A stretch of 64,000 nucleotides of DNA from NCBI GenBank assembly GCA_040387735.1, contig JAZKDE010000024.1, forward strand, positions 3,407 through 67,406, in the 5' to 3' direction. This stretch comes from Arcicella sp040387735. GTDB taxonomy: Bacteria > Bacteroidota > Bacteroidia > Cytophagales > Spirosomataceae. The position numbers and the translations under genes were made by a program. Shown piece after piece: positions 25,348 through 33,579 of this stretch (position 1 is the first letter of the stretch; every line of letters starts with the position of its first letter). Below the pieces are notes generated by a model. The model searched no databases. It was not told the DNA's origin and saw nothing but the letters and a program-made list of their open reading frames with translations.

Positions 25348-26505
25348 ATGATTTCGTTAATCAATACCAATAAAAGTCAAATTTTAAGCGTCTTCAAAGA
25401 GATGCTCAAAAGAACTTTTAGTGGGTTAAAATCGGCGTATCACTTTTATAGTAAATTCCCCAAAGCCTATACTTGCCTTATTTATTTATTCATTTCAATG
25501 TCATTTTGTTACTACCCAATTTTCAATCATTGGTTAGCGGGTTTTATTATGATGACTTTGCCTATCGCCATCATATTGGGACTTGTTGCAAGTTCCTATC
25601 TTCTCTATAAAAAACAAAAAATGCTGGCGGCCATTGGAGCAGTTTGGGTTTTATTATCTTTCCCGATTATCAAAAGAATTGTTGGTATTGGTCATGAAGT
25701 AATAAATCCGATTGCAACCAATTCATTAAAAGTTTTGAGTTTTAATAGTGAAAGCTTCTCCCGAAATGATAATCATAATTTATCGGCACTTCAAGCTGAT
25801 ATTGCGTGTTTTCAGGAGTATTCTCAAAACCAACAAATTGAAGACCAATACGCAAATAAATTTGTAAAACTGACTTCTTTCTCTGCCGATAGAGCGGTTG
25901 GTTTAGCCATTTTTACCCAATATCCAATTATAAAACAGTACGGTAAAATCTGGAATAGAGAAGATAAAGCACCCAATATCAATGGTTTTTTGTGTGCTGA
26001 TGTTGTTTATGGAAATGATACGGTCAGAATTGTGAATACGCATTTATGGTCGATGGGCGTGCGAGTAAATAAAGCATTTGATGCCTTTAAGCAAGGGGAA
26101 ATTCGTAAATTCTTTTTTGAAGTTGCGGATACCGTAAAGCGACTAAAAAATGGTTTTAATGCCCGTGATGAACAAGTGGCAGAGGTAGAATCTTACGTGA
26201 CGGGTAGTAAATATCCCGTTATTATTTGCGGTGATTTTAATGAAATTCCTTTCAGTTATACTTATGGAAAATTGAGTTTGAATTTTGAAAATGCTTTTGA
26301 GGAAGTAGGGCAAGGACTTGGTTTTACGCTTAATCGTCATCCGTATTGTGTGCGAATAGACCAACAATTTTTTAGTTCTGATTGGCAAGTTCAGTCTTGT
26401 AAAATTATTCCATCGGTTACTTTTTCTGACCATTTTCCCGTCGTTGCTCAATATATTTTAAAGAAACCCAATCTTCTACCCATTGATTTTGTGGCTCATC
26501 GATAA
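25348..26505 (+). CDS. Membrane-bound endonuclease/exonuclease/phosphatase family protein
   Basis: The product has 385 residues when started at the ATG at 25348; the longer TTG start at 25303 would lie within a terminator hairpin. Two or three N-terminal TM helices (about 35-110) anchor a C-terminal EEP-fold domain with SFNSESFSRN, ICGDFNEIPFSY (metal and catalytic Asp/Asn) and the late SDHFPVVA His motif. EEP enzymes cleave phosphodiesters of nucleic acids, lipids or sugars. The active site is probably extracytoplasmic. The substrate is unknown. Confidence 0.85.
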   Translation: MISLINTNKSQILSVFKEMLKRTFSGLKSAYHFYSKFPKAYTCLIYLFISMSFCYYPIFNHWLAGFIMMTLPIAIILGLVASSYLLYKKQKMLAAIGAVWVLLSFPIIKRIVGIGHEVINPIATNSLKVLSFNSESFSRNDNHNLSALQADIACFQEYSQNQQIEDQYANKFVKLTSFSADRAVGLAIFTQYPIIKQYGKIWNREDKAPNINGFLCADVVYGNDTVRIVNTHLWSMGVRVNKAFDAFKQGEIRKFFFEVADTVKRLKNGFNARDEQVAEVESYVTGSKYPVIICGDFNEIPFSYTYGKLSLNFENAFEEVGQGLGFTLNRHPYCVRIDQQFFSSDWQVQSCKIIPSVTFSDHFPVVAQYILKKPNLLPIDFVAHR

Positions 26506-26517
26506 TCTTACAAATGA

Positions 26518-26580
26518 TGTAGTCCGAAGAGTATTTCGAAAATAAGAGTACAACGCCTCGAAATACTGCTTCGGACAACA
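26518..26580 (+). terminator. Terminator after the EEP gene
   Basis: Long arms, 26518-26539 and 26558-26580, pair over 22 bp with one mismatch and one bulge. They are followed by a run of six T. It starts 13 bp past the stop codon. Confidence 0.8.
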
Positions 26581-26656
26581 TTTTTTAATGCGTATGATTT
26601 CATCAAATTAGCTAATAAAAGCTAATTTCTCCTTCGTCAACCTGACAAATTAAGAT

Positions 26657-26664
26657 TAAATTTG
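26657..26664 (+). promoter_or_regulatory. Bacteroidota -7 box (TAAATTTG)
   Basis: This match to TAnnTTTG lies 30 bases upstream of the start codon of the 26695 gene. Confidence 0.4.
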
Positions 26665-26694
26665 TAGATTTCCTGCTCAATGAGATAACAGCAA

Positions 26695-27204
26695 ATGAAT
26701 CTAAAAGAAAGTCTTCCCGACTATTATTCAGCAGAAGAATTCAATAAAATCATTGATTGGATAAATGGTTCACCTGAATATTTTGGGCAATTAATGACGA
26801 TATTTTTTGAAGGAAATACTCGTAAAAATCAATATGCTGCCAGTATAATGACTCACTGTATTGATCGTTGGAATTATTTATTGACACCCCACATTGAAAA
26901 GCTGATTCTTAACCTTCAACACGAAAATCTTCATGATGCTATCAAACGAAATACGGTTAGAGTTTTGCAAAATGCCAATATTCCCGAAAGTTTACACGGA
27001 ATTTTAGTGGATATCTGTTTTAAATACCTGCAAAATCCTTCAGAAGCCATAGCCATTAAGGTTTTCTCTATGACCATTCTGTTCAATCTTACTAATTATT
27101 ATCCAGAATTAAAGGATGAATTAAAGTTTGTATTAGAAGAACAATTTCCCTTTCAATCAGCGGGTTTTAGAAGTAGAGCGGGGAAGATTTTGAAGCAAAT
27201 TTAA
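26695..27204 (+). CDS. Hypothetical helical (HEAT-like) protein
   Basis: This 169-residue soluble protein is almost wholly alpha-helical, with repeated helix pairs such as NQYAASIMTHCIDRWNYLLTPHIEKLI and NTVRVLQNANIPESLHGILVDICFKYL. This suggests a HEAT-like repeat fold for protein contacts. There is no signal peptide, catalytic motif or neighbour that would give a function. Its end overlaps the convergent thioesterase gene by 4 bases. Confidence 0.75.
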   Translation: MNLKESLPDYYSAEEFNKIIDWINGSPEYFGQLMTIFFEGNTRKNQYAASIMTHCIDRWNYLLTPHIEKLILNLQHENLHDAIKRNTVRVLQNANIPESLHGILVDICFKYLQNPSEAIAIKVFSMTILFNLTNYYPELKDELKFVLEEQFPFQSAGFRSRAGKILKQI

Positions 27205-27932
27205 GCCCAAATAGTCTCTCCAGTCACCAATTCTTGCCCATCTTGATTGATAATTCTATGAATAAAACCTTGTTCGATTGATTGACTTTGGGTCGTTATT
27301 TTATCACCCAAAATACTTTCATTTTTAAAAATCATATCAATTGAATTAAGCGTTCCATTGTTCAATATTTCGGAAGGAATACTTTCCATCAACCATTCTA
27401 CGTATTTCGTGTTATTAACGTGTTGATTTGAGTCAATATCATGCCAACGAATATCAAAATGTCGCTCGGTTTCTATATTTTTTATTGCTGCAATTTTACC
27501 TGAAACTTTCTCAACGGGATTTTTTTCTGTGCAAGGTAAGGTCATTGCCAGCATCCATTCGGGTACGGAAGTGAGTCTTCTTTTGACAATATCCATTAAT
27601 CCCCACACACTATTTGCTCTGATTATTTCAATACCAGCGGAATCAAAAACCTTAAAATCACGGTGATAAAAGTATTTGTCAACTCCTTGAACGTAAGTTT
27701 TTACCGTCACCGTTTCGTCGTAATTTGGTAAGCGGTCAATCCAGATTTTCAAGCGAGAAAGTACCCAAGAAATGTTGTGTTGAGCGGATAATTCATGAAC
27801 TGAAACTTTAGCAACGACTGAATGTCGCCAAGCCATTTCTTGTAAAAGTCCATTAAGAGCGGGAATTGTTAGTTGACTATGAGCATCAACTTCGGTAATT
27901 CTAATACGGTACGTTTCGGTAATAAATTCCAT
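27201..27932 (-). CDS. Acyl-ACP thioesterase
   Basis: This 243-residue protein has the double hot-dog layout of acyl-[acyl-carrier-protein] thioesterases. The first domain (about 1-130) contains LLQEMAWRHSV and GVDKYFYHRDFKVFD. The second (about 150-243) has the characteristic RWHDIDSNQHVNNTKYVEWL, holding the catalytic Asp, Asn and His. It releases fatty acids from ACP in the cytosol. It is a single gene. Confidence 0.88.
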   Translation of the reverse strand: MEFITETYRIRITEVDAHSQLTIPALNGLLQEMAWRHSVVAKVSVHELSAQHNISWVLSRLKIWIDRLPNYDETVTVKTYVQGVDKYFYHRDFKVFDSAGIEIIRANSVWGLMDIVKRRLTSVPEWMLAMTLPCTEKNPVEKVSGKIAAIKNIETERHFDIRWHDIDSNQHVNNTKYVEWLMESIPSEILNNGTLNSIDMIFKNESILGDKITTQSQSIEQGFIHRIINQDGQELVTGETIWA

Positions 27933-28040
27933 TAATTTAGGTTTTAGGGCTTAGTTATCAGGGAATAGGTTAAAAAAGAAAGATATTTCAGGAATGATTT
28001 TGCCCTAAAATACTACCTTTTAAAACCTTAGCCCTAAATG

Positions 28041-28829
28041 CTAATTCCCTTTCTTCAAGTCGGACATGAATTTTTGACGGGAGATTCCCTCGGTTGGAGC
28101 GTCTTGGTAGGCTTTTTTATAATCGTCACGTTTCAAATCTCCATTTTTAACTGATTTTATAAAATTTGCCCAAGCAAAAGGATTCGTTAATGCCATTAAT
28201 GGACTTTGGACGAAATTTCTATTTGCCATACTATAAGTCATTTGATCGGAGAAATTACGAAAATTTCCTGCTCCACTAAGTCCCGCTTGTAAGGCTAAAA
28301 CGTTCAATTTTGATTGTTCTAAGTTCTTCTCCAATGCTTTTCGTCCTGCCTCATTTTCCAATTTCATATCCAGAAATGCTTTTTTGAAATCTTCTTCACT
28401 GCTATAAGGATAAACTTTTACCTCCGCTAACATTCTTGATTCTTCCGCCATGTGAATTATGGCACTTTGCGTTTGCTCATTTACTCGTGGAATGATGTAA
28501 TATTTCTTCTTATAACTCACATAAGAAAATACCAAACTGTCACCAGGATAGACATAAATAGAAAAGTTTCCTAAATCATCGGTCAGCGTTCCTCGTCCCG
28601 ATTGTGGATTGAACACATACGCATTTGGTAGGAATTCGGAAGTACGGTCAGCCACTACTTTTCCCGAAAAAATTACGGATTTATCCTGTCCCTGTGCAAA
28701 AACTGAGCTATTATTAAACAATAAAAAGAGTAAGAATAATAAAGTAAACGTGCTGAAAAACAGTCGTTTCTGAGACGGTTTTCTTAAAACTATCTTCGCT
28801 GAAAATATATTTATATTATTTGATGACAT
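28041..28829 (-). CDS. Secreted carboxypeptidase-regulatory-like domain protein
   Basis: This 262-residue protein has a long N-terminal hydrophobic signal (LFFSTFTLLFLLFLLF, about 23-38) followed by FAQGQ as the probable cleavage region. A CarboxypepD_reg-like beta-sandwich follows (about 48-125: FSGKVVADRTSEFLPNAYVF, TLTDDLGNFSIYVYPGDSL), then a helical C-terminal part with no known motif. Proteins of this kind are common in the periplasm of Bacteroidota, often without known function. It is a single gene on the minus strand. Confidence 0.75.
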   Translation of the reverse strand: MSSNNINIFSAKIVLRKPSQKRLFFSTFTLLFLLFLLFNNSSVFAQGQDKSVIFSGKVVADRTSEFLPNAYVFNPQSGRGTLTDDLGNFSIYVYPGDSLVFSYVSYKKKYYIIPRVNEQTQSAIIHMAEESRMLAEVKVYPYSSEEDFKKAFLDMKLENEAGRKALEKNLEQSKLNVLALQAGLSGAGNFRNFSDQMTYSMANRNFVQSPLMALTNPFAWANFIKSVKNGDLKRDDYKKAYQDAPTEGISRQKFMSDLKKGN

Positions 28830-29033
28830 CGTGCTATTGTAAAGATTGTAAACTTACACAATTTAACGTTTCGATGTATGAAATGGTTGTATGTTTAACA
28901 GATTTTAACGAAATTCTAATTTATTTTTGAAGAAATTCGCTAAAATAAATTTGGCAATAGTATCATTAAATTTTGCCTTTTAAATCTATCACCTAATCAA
29001 ACCAGTTTATTTGTTACACGTTATTTAGAAATT

Positions 29034-29867
29034 CTAACTGAACAATTTTAAGAATGTAATAATGAATGGAATCGAAAGTAGTAATCCATCAAAACGGTCA
29101 AGAAACCCACCGTGTCCAGGAATAGTTGAGGCTGAATCCTTTATTTTGATACTTCTTTTAAAAAGTGATTCTACTAAATCCCCGTAAGTTCCTGCCACTA
29201 CGATAATTGCTCCGCAACCAAACCACTGCCACGATTTGAGGTCTAAAAAGTATTTTGACAATACAAAAGCCACAATCATTGAAGCGACAAAGCCGCCAAT
29301 ACTTCCTTCCCATGACTTCTTGGGTGAAACACGTTCAAATAGTTTTGTTTTGCCAAATTTTGTTCCCGCAAAATATGCACCTGTGTCGCTCGCCCATAAA
29401 AGAAGCAGACAGCCTAATGGACGTTGCCAACTAAATGTATAATTCAAAAAGGCTAAAATAATGACTAAGGCAAAAGGCAATGCTACATAAATTACGCCCA
29501 AAAAGGTGTAAGCAATGTTTCTGAAAGGCTTATCATCTTTTGCTTTGTATAATTTTATAAAGAAAATGGATGCCATTAAAGGCGATAAAATGTAATAGTT
29601 TGCCTCAGGTATGACTCCTTTTTCGATTAAATATGTAACCGTAACCAAAACAAAACCACAAAATGTCCCGTAATAAGTAAGAGGTTCATTACCGTTGAGT
29701 CCTAAAAGTTTATAAAATTCTAACTGTGCCAAAATGGCAATTAAAGCAAAAAGACCATAAAACGTCCAATCGCTGTAAACGATACAAAATATTAGAAAAG
29801 GTACGGCAATTACCGCCGCAATAACCCGCTGTTGCAGGTTGGACATTGTTTGTAATTTTTTATTCAT
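29034..29867 (-). CDS. cdsA: Phosphatidate cytidylyltransferase
   Basis: This 277-residue protein with about eight TM helices carries the CTP-transferase signature near its end: SLFKRSIKIKDS followed by PGHGGFLDRFDGL. CdsA makes CDP-diacylglycerol from CTP and phosphatidate, the branch point of phospholipid synthesis, in the inner membrane. A second possible start is the Met at codon 8. It follows the DUF2007 gene on the same strand, 87 bp away. Confidence 0.95.
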   Translation of the reverse strand: MNKKLQTMSNLQQRVIAAVIAVPFLIFCIVYSDWTFYGLFALIAILAQLEFYKLLGLNGNEPLTYYGTFCGFVLVTVTYLIEKGVIPEANYYILSPLMASIFFIKLYKAKDDKPFRNIAYTFLGVIYVALPFALVIILAFLNYTFSWQRPLGCLLLLWASDTGAYFAGTKFGKTKLFERVSPKKSWEGSIGGFVASMIVAFVLSKYFLDLKSWQWFGCGAIIVVAGTYGDLVESLFKRSIKIKDSASTIPGHGGFLDRFDGLLLSIPFIITFLKLFS

Positions 29868-29892
29868 ATAAGTATTTTATGGTTGTATTTTA

Positions 29893-29958
29893 GTAGAGAC
29901 GTTTGATGAAACGTCTTCATCGTTAGAGAACAATATGATTTTGATGAAACGTCTCTAC
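29893..29958 (-). repeat. Inverted repeat between DUF2007 and cdsA genes
   Basis: The 12-bp arms 29893-29904 and 29947-29958 are perfectly complementary, and GATGAAACGTCT occurs twice within. The right arm reaches into the stop codon of the DUF2007 gene. It may be an attenuator or a dispersed palindromic element. Confidence 0.5.
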
Positions 29959-30164
29959 ATAAGACCTGCTTCATTTTCTAAAAGGAATTTTGCTAAAACA
30001 GCATTTTGTAAAGGTACGTGTACCTCACAAAGCCCAAAAAGATACGAACTATCTTGTTTATTCATTATCACTGCTTCAATTTGATGTTCATCAACTAAAA
30101 ATGCTTTTGCTAATTGAGCCTTAATTGGGCTTGCAGATTCATAAATTTTCTTCCAATCTTGCAT
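29955..30164 (-). CDS. DUF2007 domain protein
   Basis: This 69-residue protein resembles DUF2007 (putative signal transducing) proteins. It starts WKKIYESASPIKAQLAKAFL, with EAVIMNKQDSSYLFGLCEVHVP in the middle, like PII-type small alpha/beta folds. No enzyme motif is visible. It lies directly upstream of cdsA on the same strand, a common neighbourhood in Bacteroidota. Confidence 0.75.
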   Translation of the reverse strand: MQDWKKIYESASPIKAQLAKAFLVDEHQIEAVIMNKQDSSYLFGLCEVHVPLQNAVLAKFLLENEAGLM

Positions 30165-30230
30165 ATTCTAAGGAGTAATTTTTGAATGATAGAATGAGTA
30201 ACTATTGAATCTTAAAATGCTAAAATTGGC

Positions 30231-31184
30231 TCATTTTTCATTAGCAACAATTCGATTCATCCAAAACCAACGTAACAAAACAATCGTTAATACTAATGAA
30301 GCCAATGCCATATTTAAAGGGACAGATTTTGTATCTTCAATATCCATCTTTACGATTTTCATTTCGTTAAGATACGCCATAATTAGCGTAAAACCATTAT
30401 TGACAAAGTGGGCAAACATCGGAACCCATAAATTTTTTGTCCAAAAATATAAATAGCCAAATAACGCTCCTAATAACATTCTTGGAATAAATCCGAAGAA
30501 TTGAAAGTGAATGAAGCTAAAAGTAAAAGCCGCAATCCAAATTGCCAAATGTGGATTTCCACAGGCCCGTAATATAATATTTTGCAGAACTCCCCTAAAT
30601 AAAAGTTCTTCACTAACGCCCGCTAAAATTGCCACCACAACCAAGGCTACAACTAATTGAGAAGGTGATTTAAATGCCGTTAAAAACTTCGTCAATTCAC
30701 CCGTTGCATTTTCACTATCTTTCATCAATTTTCCGATGCCTTTGAGTGAATCGGGAAACTGCATATTTTGATTCATTTCGATAATGAGGGCATCAAAACC
30801 CATGAAACCAATAACTAAAATCGCCACCAACCCAAATACAGGGAGTTTTGCCTCGTGGAAACTTAACGAGTCAATGGTTTGTTTTTCGATGAAATACCAA
30901 TAAAATAACGATGCTCCGATAAATGGTACTGGCGTTGAAAATGTTTGAAGTGCCATCACAGCATCATACATATTGGGATATTCATGGAGATGTTTTTGAA
31001 ACTCCGCAACTTGTTCAAAAGGCATTCCTGTCATATATGTAAAAAAACCTATGCCAATGAATGAGCCAGCAGTCATAAAAACTAAAGTCAAGCCTACCAA
31101 AATGAGAATTTTAGAGAAAAGCGGTCGTTCAGATTGTGATTGAATATTATCGAAATTTGTCATAATGGTTGTAAATTTACACAA
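30231..31184 (-). CDS. CPBP family intramembrane glutamic protease
   Basis: This 317-residue protein has about eight TM helices and the ABI/CPBP motifs: SEELLFRGVLQN (catalytic Glu pair and Arg), FSFIHFQFFG (His) and the late FAHFVNNG segment. Family members cleave peptides in the membrane or take part in CAAX processing and bacteriocin self-immunity. No peptide precursor gene lies next to it here. It ends 66 bp upstream of the DUF2007 gene. Confidence 0.88.
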   Translation of the reverse strand: MCKFTTIMTNFDNIQSQSERPLFSKILILVGLTLVFMTAGSFIGIGFFTYMTGMPFEQVAEFQKHLHEYPNMYDAVMALQTFSTPVPFIGASLFYWYFIEKQTIDSLSFHEAKLPVFGLVAILVIGFMGFDALIIEMNQNMQFPDSLKGIGKLMKDSENATGELTKFLTAFKSPSQLVVALVVVAILAGVSEELLFRGVLQNIILRACGNPHLAIWIAAFTFSFIHFQFFGFIPRMLLGALFGYLYFWTKNLWVPMFAHFVNNGFTLIMAYLNEMKIVKMDIEDTKSVPLNMALASLVLTIVLLRWFWMNRIVANEK

Positions 31185-31191
31185 CAGTTAG

Positions 31192-31310
31192 CAGTTATCA
31201 GTAAACAGTTATCGGTTAAGGATACTAAATTATTAGTAAAATGGATTTATTTCCTGTTAATCTGAATAATGTTTATCGAAAAATTACTGATAACTGTTTA
31301 TTGATAACTG
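31192..31310. repeat. 22-bp inverted repeat between divergent genes
   Basis: The arms 31192-31213 and 31289-31310 pair with one mismatch and are 75 bases apart. Each arm contains GTTATC/GATAAC units twice. It fills the promoter region between the CPBP protease gene and dusB and may be a protein-binding site or a simple palindromic element. Confidence 0.5.
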
Positions 31311-31317
31311 AAATATT

Positions 31318-32319
31318 ATGGTTAAAATTAAAAATATAGAATTAGGAGAATTTCCCTTGTTATTGGCTCCTATGGAAGATGTGTCTGATCCTCCATTTCG
31401 TGCTGTATGCAAAGCAAATGGGGCTGATTTGATGTACACCGAATTTATTTCTTCGGAAGGGTTAATTCGGGATGCAGCAAAATCTATTCAAAAATTGGAT
31501 ATTTTTGAATACGAACGTCCCATTGGGATTCAATTATTTGGCTCGGATATAGAAACCATGCGAGTGTGTGGAGAAATTGCCTCAAATGCAGGGCCAGATT
31601 TGGTGGATATTAATTATGGTTGCCCAGTAAAGCAGGTAGCGTGTCGTGGAGCAGGAGCGGCTTTATTGCAGGATATTCCTAAAATGGTAGAAATGACCAA
31701 GGCCGTGGTTAATTCAACGCATTTACCCGTAACCGTGAAAACTCGTTTAGGTTGGGATGATACCACCAAAAATATTGAAGAAGTTGCAGAGCGTTTGCAA
31801 GATATTGGTATTGAGGCGCTTACGATTCACGGTCGTACAAGAGCTCAATTGTACAAAGGTGATGCTGATTGGCGATTAATCGCAAAAGTAAGAGAAAATC
31901 CGAGAATTAGAATTCCAATTTTTGGCAATGGCGACATTGATTCTCCCGAAAAAGCTTTGGAATACCGTAATCGTTACGGTGTAGATGGCATCATGATTGG
32001 ACGGGCAGCGATTGGTTACCCTTGGATTTTTGATGAGATAAAACACTTTTTCAAAACAGGAGAAAAATTAGCTCCACCCACCATCGACGATCGCATAGAA
32101 GTTTGCCGAAAGCACTTAGACTTTAGTATTCGTTGGAAAGGTAATCACGTTGGAATTGTAGAAATGCGAAGGCATTACGCCAATTATTTCAAAGGGATTC
32201 CGCATTTCAAAGAATACCGAATGCGTTTAGTTACTTCGCTGAATTACGAAGAAATTATTGAGATTTTAGAGGAGGTTTCTGTATTTTATTCGCAAATAGA
32301 TATTTTGGTAGGAGTTTAA
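31318..32319 (+). CDS. dusB: tRNA-dihydrouridine synthase DusB
   Basis: This 333-residue FMN enzyme has an N-terminal TIM barrel with APMEDVSDPPFR (18-28), the catalytic Cys102 in INYGCPVKQV, GAGAALL, and the FMN phosphate site IFGNGDI with DGIMIGRAAIG. The C-terminal helical domain binds tRNA (KHLDF, EMRRHYANYF). It reduces uridine to dihydrouridine in tRNA. Confidence 0.93.
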   Translation: MVKIKNIELGEFPLLLAPMEDVSDPPFRAVCKANGADLMYTEFISSEGLIRDAAKSIQKLDIFEYERPIGIQLFGSDIETMRVCGEIASNAGPDLVDINYGCPVKQVACRGAGAALLQDIPKMVEMTKAVVNSTHLPVTVKTRLGWDDTTKNIEEVAERLQDIGIEALTIHGRTRAQLYKGDADWRLIAKVRENPRIRIPIFGNGDIDSPEKALEYRNRYGVDGIMIGRAAIGYPWIFDEIKHFFKTGEKLAPPTIDDRIEVCRKHLDFSIRWKGNHVGIVEMRRHYANYFKGIPHFKEYRMRLVTSLNYEEIIEILEEVSVFYSQIDILVGV

Positions 32320-32364
32320 AAAAATGGCTTACTTTCACCTTTTGAGGTGGGTAAGCCATTTTTT
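32319..32364. terminator. Bidirectional terminator after dusB
   Basis: Perfect 14-bp arms, 32319-32332 and 32351-32364, have an inner CACCT/AGGTG stem and poly-A/poly-T ends. The right arm touches the stop codon of the convergent membrane protein gene. Confidence 0.85.
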
Positions 32365-33097
32365 ATTTGTTAAAATTTGAACGAATGCGAGCATCTCTTA
32401 TAATCCAAATACCATAAGCAATAATTAGAAAACTTAAACTTTCTACTATCATTCTAAAAATACTAATTTGATAATAAAGTATTTCATTCGTTTCAAATAG
32501 ATTTTTTGTAAAAGCGTATATAAAAATAGATAGTACCGCAGGAATTAAAATGCCCCATGAAATAATCGCAAAGCTATCCTTTCTACTGTTTGAATTGATT
32601 TTCTTAGTATAGAAGTTTTGAAAATAGAGTAAAGCAAAGCTAATATTAACAAAAGAGACAATCATTGAGCCCAAGGTTTGAGCATCTCTAAAACCTTCTC
32701 CCCAAACCGTATTACAAATTTCGAAGACAAATAATGTCAAACTAATGATTTGAATTGGTTTTCTGTATTCACCTCCCAGAGCGTAAGAAAAGGCAAATCC
32801 GTAAAAAAATAACTCATTAACGTAGTAGAATGGAGATATAAAAAAAGTGTTTCCTATTTTAAAACGAGTGAGTAAAGGCATTATACTACTTGTATAGTGG
32901 TTACAAACGTATATAAAGCTTGCTTCAAAAATGGCTATTGATAATGCCAACAAAGAATACATAAATAAAAAACGATGGGCTTTTTGTTTAAAAGCCCATC
33001 GCAAATTTGGGAAGAAACTTAGCAAGATGATTAATCTGCCTAAAATTAGAATGTATCCTATTTGGATTACTAAATGGTTATATTCTTTTACAGTCAT
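32363..33097 (-). CDS. Multi-pass membrane protein of unknown function
   Basis: This 244-residue protein has about seven predicted TM helices, for example IGYILILGRLIILLSFF, FLFMYSLLALSIAIF, IVSFVNISFALLYF and IISWGILIPAVLSIFIYAF. The loops are short. It resembles the seven-helix sensor or anchor modules seen in Bacteroidota signalling proteins, but no output domain is attached. It lies 10 bp downstream of the 33108-33524 gene and is probably cotranscribed with it, opposite the papain-like protease gene. Confidence 0.7.
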   Translation of the reverse strand: MTVKEYNHLVIQIGYILILGRLIILLSFFPNLRWAFKQKAHRFLFMYSLLALSIAIFEASFIYVCNHYTSSIMPLLTRFKIGNTFFISPFYYVNELFFYGFAFSYALGGEYRKPIQIISLTLFVFEICNTVWGEGFRDAQTLGSMIVSFVNISFALLYFQNFYTKKINSNSRKDSFAIISWGILIPAVLSIFIYAFTKNLFETNEILYYQISIFRMIVESLSFLIIAYGIWIIRDARIRSNFNK

Positions 33098-33107
33098 AGT
33101 CTTCTTA

Positions 33108-33524
33108 TTATGCTGGAACTCTTACCTTTATACCGTCACCACCGTCACCATTAGGGTCATTACATTTTAAAACAGATTGTTCAATTATCAGAGTTAATAC
33201 ACCTGATAAATCAATTATAAAAACTGCAAATGATAATGTCATCGGTTTTCTTGACAATATTTCAAATAATGCATCACTTGTTATCACGAAATCATTCGCT
33301 CCAACCACACTTCTACCTATGTGATATGGAGATGAACGTATAGTTGAACTTATTGATATTGTTAATAGTACACCATCAGATGAATTACATTTATTTTCCC
33401 AATTCTTTCTTGATTTACACGTTTGTATGGTACTTAAAACATTAGTATCCAAGTAGTTTTGGATATCTACTTGCTGTGATGTTATCATTGTAATAGCATC
33501 TGTTCTGCTTAAAATTTTGCTCAT
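33108..33524 (-). CDS. Uncharacterised 138-residue protein divergent from the protease
   Basis: I do not recognise this protein. It has no signal peptide. The N-terminus is helical (MSKILSRTDAITMITSQQ), the middle is a mixed beta region with TCKSRKNWENKCNSSDG and two hydrophobic stretches (LSFAVFIIDLSGVLTLII), and it ends in the Gly/Asp-rich CNDPNGDGGDG followed by IKVRVPA. It is transcribed away from the papain-like protease gene across a 55-bp gap and towards the membrane protein gene, so the three may form one module. A substrate, inhibitor or immunity role for the protease is possible but is only inference. Confidence 0.55.
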   Translation of the reverse strand: MSKILSRTDAITMITSQQVDIQNYLDTNVLSTIQTCKSRKNWENKCNSSDGVLLTISISSTIRSSPYHIGRSVVGANDFVITSDALFEILSRKPMTLSFAVFIIDLSGVLTLIIEQSVLKCNDPNGDGGDGIKVRVPA

Positions 33525-33579
33525 TTGATTTGAATTATAATTGATTTTTGATTATTTTTAGTTAAAACATACTAATATT

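Noticed and set aside
30231..31184. Bacteriocin immunity role for the CPBP protease
   Set aside because: No small peptide gene, exporter or regulator of that kind lies beside it.
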